Origin: Candidatus Nitrotoga sp. CP45
GTDB lineage: Bacteria > Pseudomonadota > Gammaproteobacteria > Burkholderiales > Gallionellaceae
NCBI GenBank assembly: GCA_945874105.1
Contig: CAMCFJ010000001.1
Location: forward strand, 124,001 to 188,000
Length of the DNA stretch: 64,000 nt
Direction of reading: 5' to 3'
How positions within the stretch are numbered: position 1 is the stretch's first letter; the number at the start of each line of letters is the position of its first letter. Under the pieces are notes generated by a model. It was not told the origin of the DNA, did no database searches, and was given only the letters and a program-made list of their open reading frames with translations. A program made the translations under genes and the position numbers. Shown piece after piece: positions 1-9,088 of this stretch.

Positions 1-820
1 TAATGGTGCCGGCAGCGACTGCCTCGCCGTGCAGCCATGCGCCATAACCCATGCCTGTCTCGATAGCGTGACCGAAGGTATGGCCAAGGTTAAGCAGGGC
101 GCGTTCACCATTTTCACGCTCGTCTGCAGCGACTACCTCGGCCTTATTCTGGCAGCTGCGTGTGATGGCGTATTGCAGCGCATCCGCATCGCGCGCCAAT
201 AATTTTTCAATGTTCTGTTCCAGCCACTCGAAGAAAGATAGATCGCGGATCAGGCCATATTTTATGACTTCCGCAATGCCTGCGCGTAACTCCTGGTCCT
301 TCAATGTGTTCAGTGTAGTGATGTCGGCAAGTACAACTTGCGGCTGGTAAAATGCACCGATCATATTCTTGCCCAACGGGTGGTTGATGCCGGTCTTGCC
401 ACCGACCGATGAATCTACCTGTGCCAGCAGAGTGGTAGGAATCTGGATGAAAGGAACGCCGCGCAAATAGGTTGCGGCAGCATAACCCGTCATGTCGCCT
501 ATCACCCCCCCGCCCAAGGCGATTAATGGTGTGTTGCGTTCGCACCGATGGGAGAGCAGCGCGTCGTAAATTAACCCCAGCGTTTCTGCATTTTTGTATT
601 GTTCACCATCCGGCAAGATGATGGAAATGATGTCCACGCCATGAGTTTGCAGCATGGCGCGCAATGGTTCCAGGTACAGTGGCGCCACGGTAGTGTTGGT
701 CACCATTGCCGCTCTTTTGTGGGGCAAGTGCGGCAATAGCAATTCCGCACATCCAAGTAAGTCACTGCCTATATAAATAGGATAGCTGCGCTCTGCCAGT
801 CCAACGGTTAATGTTTGCAT
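1..820 (-). CDS. aroB: 3-dehydroquinate synthase, C-terminus outside window
   Basis: Converts DAHP to 3-dehydroquinate, the second step of the shikimate pathway, in the cytosol with NAD and a divalent metal. The reading frame begins at the ATG at 820 and runs off the left edge after 273 codons of the roughly 360 usual for the family. Visible family motifs in order are DGEQYKN (about residue 71), GGGVIGD (NAD binding, about 104), DSSVGGKTG (about 137) and GHTFGHAIE with metal-binding histidines (about 246). It lies downstream of aroK on the same strand, the classical aroKB order, but with a wide 262-bp gap. That gap shows no gene. Identification is firm from the motifs. Confidence 0.96.
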   Translation of the reverse strand, partial: MQTLTVGLAERSYPIYIGSDLLGCAELLLPHLPHKRAAMVTNTTVAPLYLEPLRAMLQTHGVDIISIILPDGEQYKNAETLGLIYDALLSHRCERNTPLIALGGGVIGDMTGYAAATYLRGVPFIQIPTTLLAQVDSSVGGKTGINHPLGKNMIGAFYQPQVVLADITTLNTLKDQELRAGIAEVIKYGLIRDLSFFEWLEQNIEKLLARDADALQYAITRSCQNKAEVVAADERENGERALLNLGHTFGHAIETGMGYGAWLHGEAVAAGTI

Positions 821-1082
821 AAATTTTGAGAGTTTCTAGTGAAGACTGCATAAAGAATGGTAGGCAATGCTATAACATTTAGACGATCAAGACTCAGACT
901 GAACGAATTGCCCTGATATTATTGCTATTCCAGGAATTTCTGCGCAGGCTAAAATTCAATGGGAATGATCAAAAACTACTTTTGAATAGTTGACCATTCA
1001 ATAAGATTTCTCAACTTCCCATACCTTAAAGTGGGTAGAGTTATCAGCCGGACTTCACGGCAATGACCACTACTACCTTGAT

Positions 1083-1664
1083 TCAAAGTGATCTTAATGG
1101 TTGTTGCGATTTTATTTCCGAAAATCGGTTTAGCTCCTGCTGCAAATGAAAAACCAGACTTTGCGCGCTTTGCTTTCCGGTAGGCATAACCAAATTGGCT
1201 ACTTGAGCATATAGCGGATCACGCTGCTCATACATGCTTTTCAGTCTGGCATATGGATCGGCTGTCTGCAATAACGGTCGATTGCGATCATGGCGAGTTC
1301 GCTGCCAGAGGTCATGAATTGTGCTTTTCAGGTACACCACTATGCCATTGCAGCACAATGCAACGCGGCTTTCCTCATTCAATATCGTGCCACCCCCAGT
1401 GGCTAAAACAATGTTGTCGAGCAGTACCAAGTCTTGAATTACGCTTGCTTCGCGTTGACGAAAACCAGCCTCGCCCTCAACATCAAAGATGTGCGGGATA
1501 GTTACGCCAGTACGCAGTTGAATTTCTTCATCACTGTCAACAAAAACCTTCCCCAGCGCCTGGGCGAGCATTTTCCCTACGGTTGTTTTCCCGGCCCCCA
1601 TCATTCCCACTAGGAAAATGTTGCCGGAAAGGCGCTTGAGTTGCATTGCATTAGTATGATACAT
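1083..1664 (-). CDS. aroK: shikimate kinase
   Basis: Phosphorylates shikimate to shikimate-3-phosphate with ATP. The P-loop GMMGAGKTT lies close to the N-terminus, followed by the DSDEEI shikimate/Mg site and the GGGTIL substrate motif; the lid arginines are in the RHDRNRP stretch. I chose the ATG at 1664. An ATG at 1646 (MQLKRL) is equally possible, and a TTG at 1709 would extend the frame into the preceding terminator, so it is unlikely. None of the three has a clear Shine-Dalgarno sequence. It follows pilQ but is separated from it by a strong hairpin terminator, so it probably has its own promoter. Confidence 0.95.
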   Translation of the reverse strand: MYHTNAMQLKRLSGNIFLVGMMGAGKTTVGKMLAQALGKVFVDSDEEIQLRTGVTIPHIFDVEGEAGFRQREASVIQDLVLLDNIVLATGGGTILNEESRVALCCNGIVVYLKSTIHDLWQRTRHDRNRPLLQTADPYARLKSMYEQRDPLYAQVANLVMPTGKQSAQSLVFHLQQELNRFSEIKSQQPLRSL

Positions 1665-1711
1665 GGTCGAATTGTAGCCGAAAATCTTCGTACCCACTGT
1701 TTTCTGCAACG

Positions 1712-1741
1712 AAAAAAAACCCGGCTATGCCGGGTTTTTTT
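1712..1741. terminator. bidirectional Rho-independent terminator between pilQ and aroK
   Basis: A perfect 6-bp stem CCCGGC/GCCGGG with a TAT loop (1720-1734) is flanked by an A8 run on one side and a T7 run on the other. It can therefore stop transcription from either strand. On the minus strand it ends the pilMNOPQ transcript just after pilQ and sits only a few bases ahead of the longest aroK frame. Confidence 0.85.
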
Positions 1742-1759
1742 AGTTCATACCGCCAATGT

Positions 1760-3874
1760 TTAACGCAGATTCAAGCTATCACTCAGAATTTTTGGGGAAA
1801 TGAAAACCAACAATTCCCTTTTGTTATTACTGTCAATTTGACTTTTAAATAGCCACCCAAGGAAAGGAATATCACCTAACAGCGGCACTTTAGGGGTCGT
1901 ACTTATCTCGTCTTGAATATAAACTCCGCCAATAACAACAGTTCCTCCGTTATCAATCAATACTTGGGTACTGATTTTTTTGGTATTAATACTGGGTATC
2001 CCCCCCACCGTCGAGTTGATTATATCGCCCACAGAATCCTGGGTTACTTCTACTTTCATGTTGATGTTATCGTCCGGCGTGATCTGAGGAGTCACGGTAA
2101 GGCTTAAGACAGCATTTTTGAACAATACATTCGTACCCTGCAGGCTGACTGTTTGATAGGGTATTTGCACACCTTGTTCAATTTTCGCCTCTGTTCCATT
2201 TGCTGTTACCACACGAGGGCTGGCAATGTTTTTGGTTATTCCATTCAGTTGGGATGCCTGCAACTCCAACCCTAATATTTTGGTCACCGATGAGTTGAAT
2301 AGCATTGCTGTCACCACACCAGAACCAATTAACCCCGGGGTTCCTGGCAGGTTAACTGCACCACCACCAGCACTACCGCCTACAGAACCACGACCTCCAC
2401 CCACAGAAAACCCGCCGTCAGGTGGAGGAGTCCCGGTATAACTTAATCTTCCACCCAAGGTTCGACTAAATTTATCATTTGCCTCAACAAAACGTGCTTC
2501 AATCATTACTTGGCGCACGGCCACATCGACTTGCTTGATTAGCTTGCGTGCTTCCTCCAGACGCGATGGCGTATCTTGAACGAATACAGTATTGGTGCGT
2601 GCATCCACCACTGCGCTCCCGCGTTTGGATAGCATGCGCTGTGTCGGGCTCTGCAGCAAAGCGACAATTTCCGCTCCTTTTGAATAAGCAAGTCGGAAAC
2701 TTTCCGTGTGGAGAGCCTCAAGATCGAAGATTTCTTGATTCGCTGCTAAATTAAGTTTTTCCTTGGCCGCCAATTCCTCGCGCGGGGCAACCTGGATCAC
2801 GTTGCCGTTTTTGCGCATATCCAGACCGCGTGAATCAAGAATGATTTGTAGCGCTTGATCCCATGGCACATCCTTAAGGCGTAAAGTCAAATTGCCGCTC
2901 ACGGAATCGCTGATTACCATGTTCAGATTAGTAAAGTCGGCAATAACATTCAGTGCTTCGCGCACTGCAATATTCTGGAAACTCAATGTTAATTTTTCGC
3001 CTGCATAACCAATCTGTTTGCCCTTCAACAGCTTATTCGGATCCTCCGCCACTGCTTTTATTTCCACGATAAACTTGTTATCCGTCTGGTAGGCAACGTG
3101 CTCCCACAAACCCTTGGGTTCAATGACCATGCGCACATGGTCACCCTGCATAAATGTATCGACACCCTGTATTGGTGTACCGAAATCCACTACATCAAGT
3201 TTACGTTGCAAGTTGCGCGGTAGACTTGTGTTCATGAAGTCCACGATCAGGTTTTTACCCTGTTGCTTAACGCTTATACCCACACCAGGGTCTGACAAGT
3301 CTACCTGAATGCGTCCTCCACTATTCCCACCACGGCGAAAAACAATATCACGCAGGCTATATTTCTGGGTGCTTGACTTCGCCTCAGTAAATCGTTCAGA
3401 CGCCGCTGTCGCTGATGCCGCAGGAATTTTGCCATGCAGGGTTATCAGCAGATTGGTGCCCTGTGTATGCGCGTCATAAACCAATGTTTGATTGAGGTTA
3501 ACCACCAAGCGGGTGCGATTGCCTGATTGCACTATATTGGCGCCACGCAATTCACCTATGCCAAATGTCTGCGTCGATTTGCCCAGCCCATTTGTTGTAT
3601 TGGGGAAATCAAATACTATGCGTGCCGGATTGCTGATAGAAAAATTCAAAGGCGGATTGGCAAGCGCATTCTTCAAACCCAATTTAAGTACCAGTTTGCC
3701 GTCTGATGCAGTGCTGACGCTGAGCGACTGTATGCTGTTTTCTGCGTCAGAATTTTGCGTGCTGGCGTTTTGCGCATTGGTATTGCTCTGTGCATGGGCA
3801 GTTAACGCACAAACCGCAAATACTGCGAAAACAAGCAGAACAAGGTTATTGATCGCGTTTTTATAATGTCTCAT
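1760..3874 (-). CDS. pilQ: type IV pilus secretin PilQ
   Basis: Outer-membrane secretin through which the type IV pilus is extruded. The 704-residue protein has a signal peptide (residues about 8-29, ending AHA), two AMIN peptidoglycan-binding domains (about 45-150 and 170-275), an STN/N0 domain (about 300-350), a secretin N1 domain (about 385-460) and the C-terminal secretin core with the VPLLGDIPFLGWLF signature near the end. A glycine-rich linker near residues 485-515 precedes the core. It is the last gene of pilMNOPQ, 17 bp after pilP, and is followed by a terminator. Confidence 0.97.
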   Translation of the reverse strand: MRHYKNAINNLVLLVFAVFAVCALTAHAQSNTNAQNASTQNSDAENSIQSLSVSTASDGKLVLKLGLKNALANPPLNFSISNPARIVFDFPNTTNGLGKSTQTFGIGELRGANIVQSGNRTRLVVNLNQTLVYDAHTQGTNLLITLHGKIPAASATAASERFTEAKSSTQKYSLRDIVFRRGGNSGGRIQVDLSDPGVGISVKQQGKNLIVDFMNTSLPRNLQRKLDVVDFGTPIQGVDTFMQGDHVRMVIEPKGLWEHVAYQTDNKFIVEIKAVAEDPNKLLKGKQIGYAGEKLTLSFQNIAVREALNVIADFTNLNMVISDSVSGNLTLRLKDVPWDQALQIILDSRGLDMRKNGNVIQVAPREELAAKEKLNLAANQEIFDLEALHTESFRLAYSKGAEIVALLQSPTQRMLSKRGSAVVDARTNTVFVQDTPSRLEEARKLIKQVDVAVRQVMIEARFVEANDKFSRTLGGRLSYTGTPPPDGGFSVGGGRGSVGGSAGGGAVNLPGTPGLIGSGVVTAMLFNSSVTKILGLELQASQLNGITKNIASPRVVTANGTEAKIEQGVQIPYQTVSLQGTNVLFKNAVLSLTVTPQITPDDNINMKVEVTQDSVGDIINSTVGGIPSINTKKISTQVLIDNGGTVVIGGVYIQDEISTTPKVPLLGDIPFLGWLFKSQIDSNNKRELLVFISPKILSDSLNLR

Positions 3875-3891
3875 ATTTCACTCCTCATCAT

Positions 3892-4404
3892 TCATTCCAT
3901 CAATGACAGACTACTTATACGTTCCGTCCAGTCGCCCGCACTATCTTGCACGATTTCCTTGATTTTAACTTCAGTTTCTGTTACTGAAATAATTTTACCA
4001 AAATTTGATCCTAGGTAATTGCCTGCCTTGACTCGGTGGAGCTTGCCATCCGATGAGCGGACGATAGCATGACCAACTTTATTCTTATAAAGGAAACCGA
4101 CCATCTTCAAACTTTCTAACGGTAACTCTTCCAGTGCCTCTCTACGCCGTTTCATATCCGGCTGGTTGAGGCCAGGGAGATCGCCACTTTTCGCTTCGGG
4201 CTTGCGCGGTTTGAATGGATCGGGCAAACCTGTAGAGTTATCATAAACAAATGGCTCATAAGGCTTGATCTCAGGGGGGGGGGCCACCTTACCCCGCATT
4301 CCACTTCCAGTTTCTTTGACGAAATCGCGCAAATCCTGAAACTCTTCTTTTGCGCAGGCAGACAGCAATAAAGATGTGAACAGTAGCAAGCAAGCCAGTC
4401 TCAT
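3892..4404 (-). CDS. pilP: type IV pilus inner-membrane lipoprotein PilP
   Basis: Lipoprotein that links the PilNO inner-membrane scaffold to the PilQ secretin. The lipobox LLSAC places the acylated cysteine at residue 17. The C-terminal half (about 90-165) is the beta-sandwich that contacts the PilQ N0 domain, preceded by a disordered proline/lysine-rich stretch. The start codon overlaps the end of pilO by 4 bp. Odd: the codons for a PPP run at about residues 42-44 form an uninterrupted tract of ten cytosines on the coding strand (4274-4283), where slippage would shift the frame and remove the whole C-terminal domain. Confidence 0.95.
   Translation of the reverse strand: MRLACLLLFTSLLLSACAKEEFQDLRDFVKETGSGMRGKVAPPPEIKPYEPFVYDNSTGLPDPFKPRKPEAKSGDLPGLNQPDMKRRREALEELPLESLKMVGFLYKNKVGHAIVRSSDGKLHRVKAGNYLGSNFGKIISVTETEVKIKEIVQDSAGDWTERISSLSLME
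4274..4283 (-). repeat. homopolymer C10 tract inside pilP
   Basis: Ten consecutive G on the plus strand, C on the pilP coding strand, read as A-P-P-P. It is the longest G/C homopolymer I noticed in the window; other coding runs, for example in aroB, mrdA and the first DUF1566 gene, stop at seven. Tracts of this length are known contingency sites in other bacteria; here that role is inference. Confidence 0.9.
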
Positions 4405-5027
4405 TTGTGTGCTCCAGCTTTCTTGGACGCTTCTTTCTGGGCAGCTAATTCTTCTTCATCTAAATAGCGATATGTTTTAGCTTTAGTGTCCATGGTCAGA
4501 TGCCCTCCCGTTGGATTAATGCTAATTTCGCTCAACGATACAATGCGCGGCAATTGGGCAATATCGCTAGCAAATTTACCAATGTCATCATAATTGCCCG
4601 TTACTTTGATGGTAATTGCCTGCTCAGCAAAAACGCCAGTAATAATCTCCGCGCTGGGTTTAAATAATTCAAATTGCAAACCGCGACCCAAGCCAGCCTG
4701 ATTAATATCAGTCAGTAACGCGTCCATTTCTGACTTGCTCGGTAATTGTTTCAGTAGCGCGTCAAACGATTGCTTGGCCTCCGTAAGTTTTTTATTGATA
4801 ACATCCAGATTGATGGCTATCGCCTTCTTGGTCTTGAAATCTGCTTTTAGTGTAATCTCAGTCTGCTTGGCCGTGTTCAGCGCTTCCCAACGATCCTTCC
4901 AGTCAAATAGGGCACCTGAAAATAAAACAATCATGAATATCGCCACAAATGCGCTGAATTTCACTAACAAAGGCCAGCCGCCCGGGTCTTTGGGGTTAAT
5001 ATTTCTTAGTTCTTCTAGCAGCCGCAT
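4401..5027 (-). CDS. pilO: type IV pilus inner-membrane protein PilO
   Basis: Bitopic inner-membrane protein that dimerises with PilN to make the alignment subcomplex of the pilus machine. It has 208 residues, a short cytoplasmic N-terminus, one membrane segment (about residues 24-43), a coiled-coil region (about 50-100) and a ferredoxin-like periplasmic domain. It starts 8 bp after pilN and overlaps pilP by 4 bp, indicating translational coupling within pilMNOPQ. Confidence 0.95.
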   Translation of the reverse strand: MRLLEELRNINPKDPGGWPLLVKFSAFVAIFMIVLFSGALFDWKDRWEALNTAKQTEITLKADFKTKKAIAINLDVINKKLTEAKQSFDALLKQLPSKSEMDALLTDINQAGLGRGLQFELFKPSAEIITGVFAEQAITIKVTGNYDDIGKFASDIAQLPRIVSLSEISINPTGGHLTMDTKAKTYRYLDEEELAAQKEASKKAGAHK

Positions 5028-5035
5028 GATTTCAC

Positions 5036-5632
5036 CTAACTTTTCGTGCCAGCTATCTTAGCCGGAGCAGCGGGGGTTGTTGGTACCTGAGGGGTCAAAT
5101 TGAAATTCAGAGTAAACTCGCTCAAGCGTGGCCCATTCGCATTGGCGGGTATCGCAGAAATTTGAACCAGTGTTGGCGATTCTAACCATTGAGAACTTTC
5201 AATGGAGCGCATCAGAGTGGATACCCGCGCATTTGACTGAGTAAAACCAACCAAGGTAACCTTGTTGCCAGTTTGCGTAATCGATTTTAAATACACGCTT
5301 TTGGGCAAAATATTCAACATCTGATCCAACAGATGCACCACGTCTGAGCGGGTACGTTGTAATTTTTCAACCACCGTTTTCCGTTCCATCAGTGCTGCGA
5401 TTTCCATTTTGAGTTGCTTTATTTCAGCGATTTGCTTGTCTAGCAGGACAATTTGATCTGTCAAATATCGGTTGCGGCGTTCTTGATATTCAATCTGCGT
5501 AGTGATGACAACATGTACAAAGCCGACAAGCATGGCTGCCAGTATTAGCGTGATTATGCTAAACGCATAGAACTGAATCTGCCGCGCTTGGCGCTTCTCG
5601 GCACGATGCGGTAATAAATTAATGCGTATCAT
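5036..5632 (-). CDS. pilN: type IV pilus assembly protein PilN
   Basis: Bitopic inner-membrane partner of PilO. The cytoplasmic N-terminus carries the INLLPHR motif (residues 4-10), which in this family inserts into the cleft of the actin-like PilM. One membrane segment (about 22-45), a coiled coil (about 48-95) and a periplasmic domain follow. Its start overlaps the pilM stop by 4 bp. Length of 198 residues is normal for the family. Confidence 0.96.
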   Translation of the reverse strand: MIRINLLPHRAEKRQARQIQFYAFSIITLILAAMLVGFVHVVITTQIEYQERRNRYLTDQIVLLDKQIAEIKQLKMEIAALMERKTVVEKLQRTRSDVVHLLDQMLNILPKSVYLKSITQTGNKVTLVGFTQSNARVSTLMRSIESSQWLESPTLVQISAIPANANGPRLSEFTLNFNLTPQVPTTPAAPAKIAGTKS

Positions 5633-6729
5633 GAAGGATCAAACCTCCGCATCGCAAGGCCACAAGCAATCATTAGCGCTGGCGCATCAATCTGTAATTG
5701 GCGCTGCTTGATACGCCCGGACAAGGTCATCTGAGCAAAGGGATTGGCTACCAGTGTTTTCACCTGCGTCCGCGTTGCAACAGCATCGTCCAAATTAGAT
5801 AGCGCTGCGCAGCCGCCAGCTAAAACAATGTAACTTACTTCGTTGAACTGAGTTGAGGTAAAGAAAAGCTGAATGGCACGAAACACTTCGCCCGCCACAC
5901 TTTCGCGGAACGGTGTCAGTACGTCGCTTTCATAATTCTCGGGCAATCCGCCATTAAGTTTGCCTGCTTCTGCCTCTTCGGCGGACAAGCCGAAGGCATT
6001 CTGGATATGTTGTGTCAATTGATCACCCCCCATTTGCTGGTCGCGCATGTACACCGATTGCCCGTTGCGCAGTATATCGACATTAATTACATTCGCGCCT
6101 ATATCTACCAACGCTACGCATTGATCTGCGGCACCTCCCGGCAACTGCAAGCGTATCTGATCAAACGCCATTTCTGCGGCGTAATGCTCCACATCCATTA
6201 CCACCACCTTGAGCCCGGCAACTTGTGCGACAGCAACCCGATCTTCCACGTTAGCATTTCGCGAGGCAGCCAATAGTATTTCGACTTCCTCGGTATTGCC
6301 AGGTGCCGGGCCCATTACTTGAAAATCCAGGCTAACCTCGTCAATAGCAAATGGGATGTACTGATTTGCTTCTGCTTCCACCTGATGTTCCATATCTTCT
6401 TCACTCAATCCACCAGGAAGAAAAATTTTTTTGCTAATTACGGCGGCAGCAGGAAGTGCAAGGCTAATGTTTTTAATGTGTGCCCCCATTCGCTTCCAAG
6501 CGTGTCGCAGACATTCCGAAACTGCCTCCATATCATTGATGTTGCCATCGCTTACTGCGTTTTTGGGCAATGCTTCTATTACATAGCACTCAAGAACATA
6601 GCCGTTTTTATTCGCTGATTCGCTTAGCTCCACAACTTTGATTGAAGACGAGCAAATATCGACCCCTAGTAAAGGGGGTGTCTTGGTATACAAGAAATCT
6701 AACGGAATATTTAACGTGCCTTTGATCAT
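5629..6729 (-). CDS. pilM: type IV pilus actin-like ATPase PilM
   Basis: Cytoplasmic actin-fold protein that anchors the pilus alignment complex through PilN. The 366-residue protein shows the nucleotide-binding segments of the FtsA/PilM family: GVDICSSSIKVVEL near residue 22, a VDIGANVINVDIL segment in the middle and LAGGCAALSNL toward the end. It is the first gene of pilMNOPQ. In many proteobacteria a divergent ponA lies upstream; here the upstream side is a gene-free stretch and a broken IS3 element instead. Confidence 0.96.
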   Translation of the reverse strand: MIKGTLNIPLDFLYTKTPPLLGVDICSSSIKVVELSESANKNGYVLECYVIEALPKNAVSDGNINDMEAVSECLRHAWKRMGAHIKNISLALPAAAVISKKIFLPGGLSEEDMEHQVEAEANQYIPFAIDEVSLDFQVMGPAPGNTEEVEILLAASRNANVEDRVAVAQVAGLKVVVMDVEHYAAEMAFDQIRLQLPGGAADQCVALVDIGANVINVDILRNGQSVYMRDQQMGGDQLTQHIQNAFGLSAEEAEAGKLNGGLPENYESDVLTPFRESVAGEVFRAIQLFFTSTQFNEVSYIVLAGGCAALSNLDDAVATRTQVKTLVANPFAQMTLSGRIKQRQLQIDAPALMIACGLAMRRFDPS

Positions 6730-6748
6730 AATTTTATGATTGGAACTT

Positions 6749-6777
6749 TATATGTTAAGTGGATTAAATAATAACAA
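6749..6777 (-). promoter_or_regulatory. candidate sigma-70 promoter of pilMNOPQ
   Basis: On the minus strand TTGTTA (6772-6777), a 17-bp spacer and CATATA (6749-6754) place a transcription start about 13 bp before the pilM ATG at 6729. The match to consensus is moderate and the area is AT-rich, so chance matches are possible. Confidence 0.4.
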
Positions 6778-7087
6778 AATATTACGAATATAAATGAGAT
6801 CCATCGCAGTCTAACATTGCATTGCGCTTTAAAAAAGCGTAATTAAATCAAGATGGCAATAGTTTCAATGACGAAGAAATACTTTGTGATTTAAATCCCT
6901 CATCTTTCTAATCCAATGCATGCATACAATTTACTTTACGACAAGTTATAGCAATACTTTAGGGCGTTTGAATAAATCACGACGAATCCCACTAAGCTTA
7001 AGGGATAGCCCAGGAAATTCGGACAGTCCGTTAAGTGATCATCTTGCTCAACCAGAGCCGTGCAGAGCACGACCAACAGAGGCGTAA
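6778..7087. other. gene-free AT-rich stretch
   Basis: Intergenic DNA between the pilM promoter region and the IS3 remnant. I see no convincing coding frame, RNA gene or terminator. A minus-strand frame of 64 codons (6936-7130) overlaps the insertion element and shows no family features. Confidence 0.5.
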
Positions 7088-7450
7088 GTGGCTGTAAAAG
7101 GACGAGAAGGAATCGCATGCCGGGATTCATTTAAGGCAAAAGTGGCCTTGGCTGCGGTCAAGGATGATAAAACACTGGCCAAGAAGTTGGCTAAAGATTT
7201 TGAAAAGCATACCACTCAAGTTTCAGAATGGAAGCAGCTATTACTGGATTCTGTGACACGGAAGGCGAAATCGGTGGAATCCGATATTAGGGTGATGCAC
7301 GCCAAGATTGGGTATTTGACACTGGAGAATGATATTTTAGAAGGGGCGCTTAGCACGGCGGGATTGCAGAGCGTAAAGAGATGATGGACCGCAATCACAG
7401 TTGAACGACTCTGGCGCAGTGTCAAATATGAAGATGTTTATTATTTACGC
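7088..7450 (+). pseudogene. IS3-family transposase remnant: orfA plus ends of a gutted orfB
   Basis: The first 99 codons (7088-7384, GTG start) read as an IS3-type OrfA: a SFKAKVALAAVK start, a helix-turn-helix and a leucine-rich C-terminus ending GALSTAGLQSVKR. In a shifted frame at about 7376 the usual OrfB start KEMMDRNH follows, but it then jumps directly to the OrfB C-terminal signature VERLWRSVKYEDVY (about 7400-7445). About 700 bp of orfB, including the DDE catalytic core, is therefore missing. Beyond 7440 the frame is broken again. The element cannot transpose by itself. A GGACAGT near 7020 and ACTGTCC near 7503 could be remains of the terminal inverted repeats, but the match is short. 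Confidence 0.85.
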
Positions 7451-7766
7451 CTACGACTGTGTATGCATTAACTGCAAGATTTTCATTTAAGAAATGGGAA
7501 ATACTGTCCAGTTACGTGGTGCCAGCTTTGTCAGCATAGATTTAAATATTTGCCAAAATTTAAAGGTTGCATATTGCAATTGACCATGTAGAAACGCATA
7601 TACATATCGTTGAATGATATTATTGGACGCATGATTGCACGTAAGTGATTGCAGCACTGGCAATGCGCAAGACCATGATTCAAAAGTTGAAGGGGTGCAG
7701 CATGGAAATTAGTATGCATCAAGAACAATTCAACCTACACCACAACACGAACAGGAGAGAAAAACC
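7451..7766. other. gene-free stretch after the IS3 remnant
   Basis: No frame or RNA feature that I can support. It probably contains decayed right-end sequence of the insertion element and then the leader of the next gene, which has a GGAGAG ribosome-binding site just before 7767. Confidence 0.45.
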
Positions 7767-8177
7767 ATGGCATTTGTGAATGAATACGTCCCGGAAGAGG
7801 ACATTAAGAAATACGGACTTGAGGAAATTGACCGGTGTTATGAAAAATCGAATACGCGGCCTGATTGGACTATTGATCGTGAGAATAACGTCTACCTTCG
7901 ATGGATTGTGTCAGGTGAGGACGAATTCAGGAATCAACACGACTTCACTTTTTTCTGGAAAGGAACATTGATATTTGCCCGGCTTCGGATTAGCAATGGA
8001 AAAGTACTGGGTTCCAGAGGTTGGGCAAACTGGAGACTGGTTATAATGAATTTGCCAGAAGAATTAGAGGAAAAGAAACCGGAAATCATTGCTGATTTGA
8101 AAGCCGCTCTGACGGTTTTTAAAGATTTCGGGATTTATTCGACCTTGATTGAACATACTTCCACTTTTGAATTTTAA
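7767..8177 (+). CDS. hypothetical protein (MAFVNEY-type)
   Basis: 136-residue soluble protein with no signal peptide or membrane segment. It begins MAFVNEYVPEEDIKKYGLEEI and has a charged, helix-rich start, a central strand-rich part with WTIDRENNVYLRWI and FTFFWKG, and an acidic C-terminal helix. I recognise the general type from uncharacterised proteins in other proteobacteria (inference from memory) but know no function. A good GGAGAG site precedes the ATG, so it is probably expressed. It sits alone in an accessory patch between an IS3 remnant and a DUF1566 gene. Confidence 0.7.
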   Translation: MAFVNEYVPEEDIKKYGLEEIDRCYEKSNTRPDWTIDRENNVYLRWIVSGEDEFRNQHDFTFFWKGTLIFARLRISNGKVLGSRGWANWRLVIMNLPEELEEKKPEIIADLKAALTVFKDFGIYSTLIEHTSTFEF

Positions 8178-8442
8178 AAACCAGACATCGATGGATGTGA
8201 TTGCAGTTTGACATGGCAGATCGAAATTTGATGGCGTCCTGAAGAAACAAGAAAAACTTGAACTTGGCGGGATTTGTCTCGATTTATAGATGTGCCCTGT
8301 ACGATTGAATTTCATTTATTGATAGAAATAAATAATCGCACTACTCATTGAAAATTTTTTGTGATAAATAAATGATGAGCAACCGTCATGCAAATTTATG
8401 AAGCACTCAATCTATCCTAATCAATCTACGGAGACCATTATC

Positions 8443-8988
8443 ATGAACCCTACTCCCCCCCTGCCGCTGAGCGACATTCAGGCTCAACCAGGCAACCCTG
8501 ATGTGGCAATCCCGCCCCGATTCGAAATCTCGGCGGATGGCAGCGAAGTCACTGACAACAAGACGGGTCGAATCTGGCGGCGTTGTCCTGAGGGCATGCA
8601 GACGACTGCCACCGGCTGTACCGGGGTCGCAGCCGCTTATACTTGGGATCAAGCGCTAGTCTTGGCTAAACACGAAGCGATGTCCACAGGCAAGGCTTGG
8701 CGTCTACCCTTTGCAAATGAACTGTCAAGCATTGTGGATACAAGCGTTAGAAATCCGTCGATTAATACAGCCGTCTTTCCAATGAAATGGCCCACACCAG
8801 CCGCACATTTCTGGTCGACTGAACCTGCGGCGGATAACTCGTCCTTTGCTTGGGGTATCAGTTTTTACGATGGCAAAGTGGATTACCACCAAAAAGGAGA
8901 GAGTGGTCGGGTAAGATTAGTGCGCACGGGACAGCTTGCCGTTCCTATTGATGCTACAGGGGCGGTGGAGAATTCAGTTTATCCATGA
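8443..8988 (+). CDS. DUF1566 (Lcl-like) domain protein, copy 1
   Basis: 181-residue protein. After a proline-rich N-terminal leader (PLPLSDIQAQPGNPDV) comes a DUF1566-type domain: EVTDNKTGRIWRRC, WRLPFANELSSIVD, NPSINTAVFP, FWSTEP and a final VRLVRTG. These are the hallmark steps of the family. No signal peptide is visible. I start at 8443 because GGAG at 8430-8433 is well spaced; an ATG at 8398 would add 15 residues without a site. It is a clear paralogue of the gene at 15465-15956. The domain is often found in secreted or surface proteins, but its role here is unknown. Confidence 0.8.
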   Translation: MNPTPPLPLSDIQAQPGNPDVAIPPRFEISADGSEVTDNKTGRIWRRCPEGMQTTATGCTGVAAAYTWDQALVLAKHEAMSTGKAWRLPFANELSSIVDTSVRNPSINTAVFPMKWPTPAAHFWSTEPAADNSSFAWGISFYDGKVDYHQKGESGRVRLVRTGQLAVPIDATGAVENSVYP

Positions 8989-9000
8989 TGCTCCCAGGAA

Positions 9001-9047
9001 CGGTCATTTGGCAGGAAGCTGCCAGCATAAATGAGCAGCAATGACCG
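9001..9047. repeat. nested stem-loop element after DUF1566 copy 1
   Basis: An outer perfect 8-bp inverted repeat CGGTCATT (9001-9008) / AATGACCG (9040-9047) encloses an inner perfect stem TGGCAG/CTGCCA with a GAAG loop (9009-9024). There is no T-run, so it is not a typical intrinsic terminator. It lies between the convergent DUF1566 and clpB genes and may be a repetitive palindrome or an mRNA 3'-end structure. Confidence 0.6.
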
Positions 9048-9088
9048 AACCGAAGAGTGGCAAACAAGTTTAGCCTGTGTATGTGACT

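Noticed and set aside
6936-7130. 64-codon minus-strand hydrophobic frame
   Set aside because: Overlaps the IS3 orfA start, has no ribosome site, and the hydrophobic start is likely chance.
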